NCBI RefSeq assembly: GCF_022921115.1
Contig: NZ_CP095075.1
Location: 1,502,001 to 1,566,000, forward strand
DNA from: Halobacillus amylolyticus
GTDB lineage: Bacteria > Bacillota > Bacilli > Bacillales > Halobacillaceae
Direction: 5' to 3'
DNA length: 64,000 bases
Made by a program: the position numbers and the translations under genes. Shown one piece after another: positions 63,174 through 64,000 of this stretch. Position 1 is the first letter of the stretch. Each line of letters begins with the position of its first letter. The notes beneath the pieces are model-generated. The model saw only the letters and a list, made by a program, of their open reading frames with translations, had not been told where the DNA came from and did not search any database.

Positions 63174-63909
63174 GCAATGTCCCCTCTCTCCACTTTTCTA
63201 TCCATGCAGGCAAATAATCATAACTCCACACATCACTCGGATAATCAACAAATACGTCTTCCCCATTTTCATATAATGCTTGAATTAATTCATTGATGGC
63301 ACCGAAATAAAATTCATATAAGAATTCATAGCTGAATGGTTCTTTTGGAAGATGATTTTCAGCACAGACCTTTGGATCCGAGTAATTTAGATAGGTACGG
63401 CATGGGATCGGCCTAACTTCATACGCCATACACGCTTGTGTCTCAGGGTCAAGCATCGGACACGGAAGGTTAAGTTTCTTATAAGCTAGCTTAGTATCAT
63501 CCTCAGTATGATTCATAGACAGGGCTTGATTCAATTTCTCTTTATGTTGTTTATAATAACGATCCCAATGGTCGTAAATCTTTTGTTTCCTATCTTCTGA
63601 AAAGTGTTCGATCGAACGAAACATCATTTTAGCTTCCATTTTACTCAAAACGATGGGAAAATAGCAGCAGAAGGCACAACCTTTGAAACAGTTCGGGGTC
63701 ATTCCCGCAAATTGCTCCATCCGACCGATTTCATGATCTACCTCGTCTAGCAAACGTTGAAAGCCGGTTAAAATTACATCTTCCGACTCTAGTTCACTGT
63801 CTAATAGTTGATCAATAATTTCATCAAAAAATTGCTGATCAAGGGCATAGGAATCGTTTATTCGCTTTGATTTATCTATAATCTCTTGATGTTTTAAATA
63901 CCTCTCCAT
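63163..63909 (-). CDS. YkgJ-like CxxCxxCC-type cysteine-cluster protein
   Basis: A 248-aa protein with a cysteine cluster NCFKGCAFCCYFPIVLS near residue 73, then more cysteines (PCPMLDPETQACMAYEVRPIPCRTY) spaced as in the YkgJ/Fe-S or zinc cluster family. Function unknown. ATG 63909 has GGAG 10 nt upstream; a longer frame to 63951 starts inside the probable promoter (TATAAT at 63949-63944). It leads the YkgJ-MOSC-DUF1992 operon. The last 90 bases of the window hold nothing else. Confidence 0.8.
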   Translation of the reverse strand: MERYLKHQEIIDKSKRINDSYALDQQFFDEIIDQLLDSELESEDVILTGFQRLLDEVDHEIGRMEQFAGMTPNCFKGCAFCCYFPIVLSKMEAKMMFRSIEHFSEDRKQKIYDHWDRYYKQHKEKLNQALSMNHTEDDTKLAYKKLNLPCPMLDPETQACMAYEVRPIPCRTYLNYSDPKVCAENHLPKEPFSYEFLYEFYFGAINELIQALYENGEDVFVDYPSDVWSYDYLPAWIEKWREGTLHEL

Positions 63910-64000
63910 TTGGAAAAAACTCCTTCGTCTAACACTACCTTTATTATACACGTCCTCGGGGCTTAACGACTACCTTCTAAGTCCCCCATTAAATTCCTAT

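Noticed and set aside
1..64000. tRNA, rRNA, CRISPR array, prophage or complete insertion sequence
   Set aside because: No cloverleaf genes, no regularly spaced 25-40 bp identical repeats, and no transposase or integrase reading frame were found by eye.

Overview
The window reads as a chromosomal segment of a low-GC, spore-forming member of the Bacillaceae, probably a salt-tolerant lineage close to Halobacillus, Oceanobacillus or Virgibacillus. Supporting signs are bacillithiol synthesis (bshB2), the spore-cortex deacetylase pdaA, a KinA/KinE-like histidine kinase, TRAP-type control of trp, a complete mtlA-R-F-D locus, a BCCT osmolyte carrier, and Bacillus-type PerR, Zur and cre boxes. I see no rRNA, tRNA, CRISPR array, prophage or complete transposase. 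The genus is inference from gene content.

Layout. 1-5.0 kb: trpE-D-C-F-B on the minus strand, with overlapping genes. Its leader carries eleven (G/U)AG triplets and a hairpin over the trpE ribosome binding site. 5-13 kb: small units, including a GNAT enzyme, a lipoprotein, an old-yellow-enzyme oxidoreductase, a TetR plus paired SMR pumps, membrane-anchored MsrA, a gutted MutS2-like gene, and nadE with a cysteine hydrolase. 13-21.5 kb: bshB2, a His-rich YtkA-like lipoprotein, typA, an RluD-type pseudouridine synthase, a 21-bp repeat array, a PCD-type dehydratase, an M3 oligopeptidase and a PilZ protein. 21.7-27.4 kb: the mannitol PTS locus, with a 418-bp repeat element between mtlA and mtlR. 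27.6-46.4 kb: mostly transporters, membrane proteins and single enzymes, plus the sensor kinase and pdaA. 46.4-49.7 kb: zinc uptake (znuA; znuC-znuB-zur) with Zur boxes. 49.8-53.6 kb: a partial amino-acid ABC transporter and the PerR-box-controlled P-type ATPase zosA. 53.7-55.3 kb: yfkJ-yfkI-yfkH, with yfkH frameshifted. 55.5-64 kb: an alanine symporter, two classes of intergenic repeat, a GGDEF-EAL protein, an ECF sigma / anti-sigma / triple-repeat membrane protein operon, and DUF1992, MOSC and YkgJ-like genes.

How the genes work together. Metal and peroxide homeostasis is a theme: zur and the znu genes appear autoregulated by zinc, while zosA has PerR boxes. Mannitol uptake, phosphotransfer control and oxidation form one unit with a cre-like site. 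The PilZ and GGDEF-EAL proteins indicate c-di-GMP signalling.

The least explained material is non-coding or degenerate: (1) seven GATTCT-type units at exactly 21-bp spacing; (2) a 137-bp inverted-repeat element with a 10-bp target duplication, which split the terminator and reached the stop codon of the GGDEF-EAL gene; (3) two larger GC-richer repeats sharing GCACGTCCTGTGC; (4) a MutS2-like gene reduced to its two ends; (5) two genes each broken by one base next to a four-C run; (6) several small ORFs of 33-48 codons; and (7) an ECF sigma gene that seems to start at ATT.
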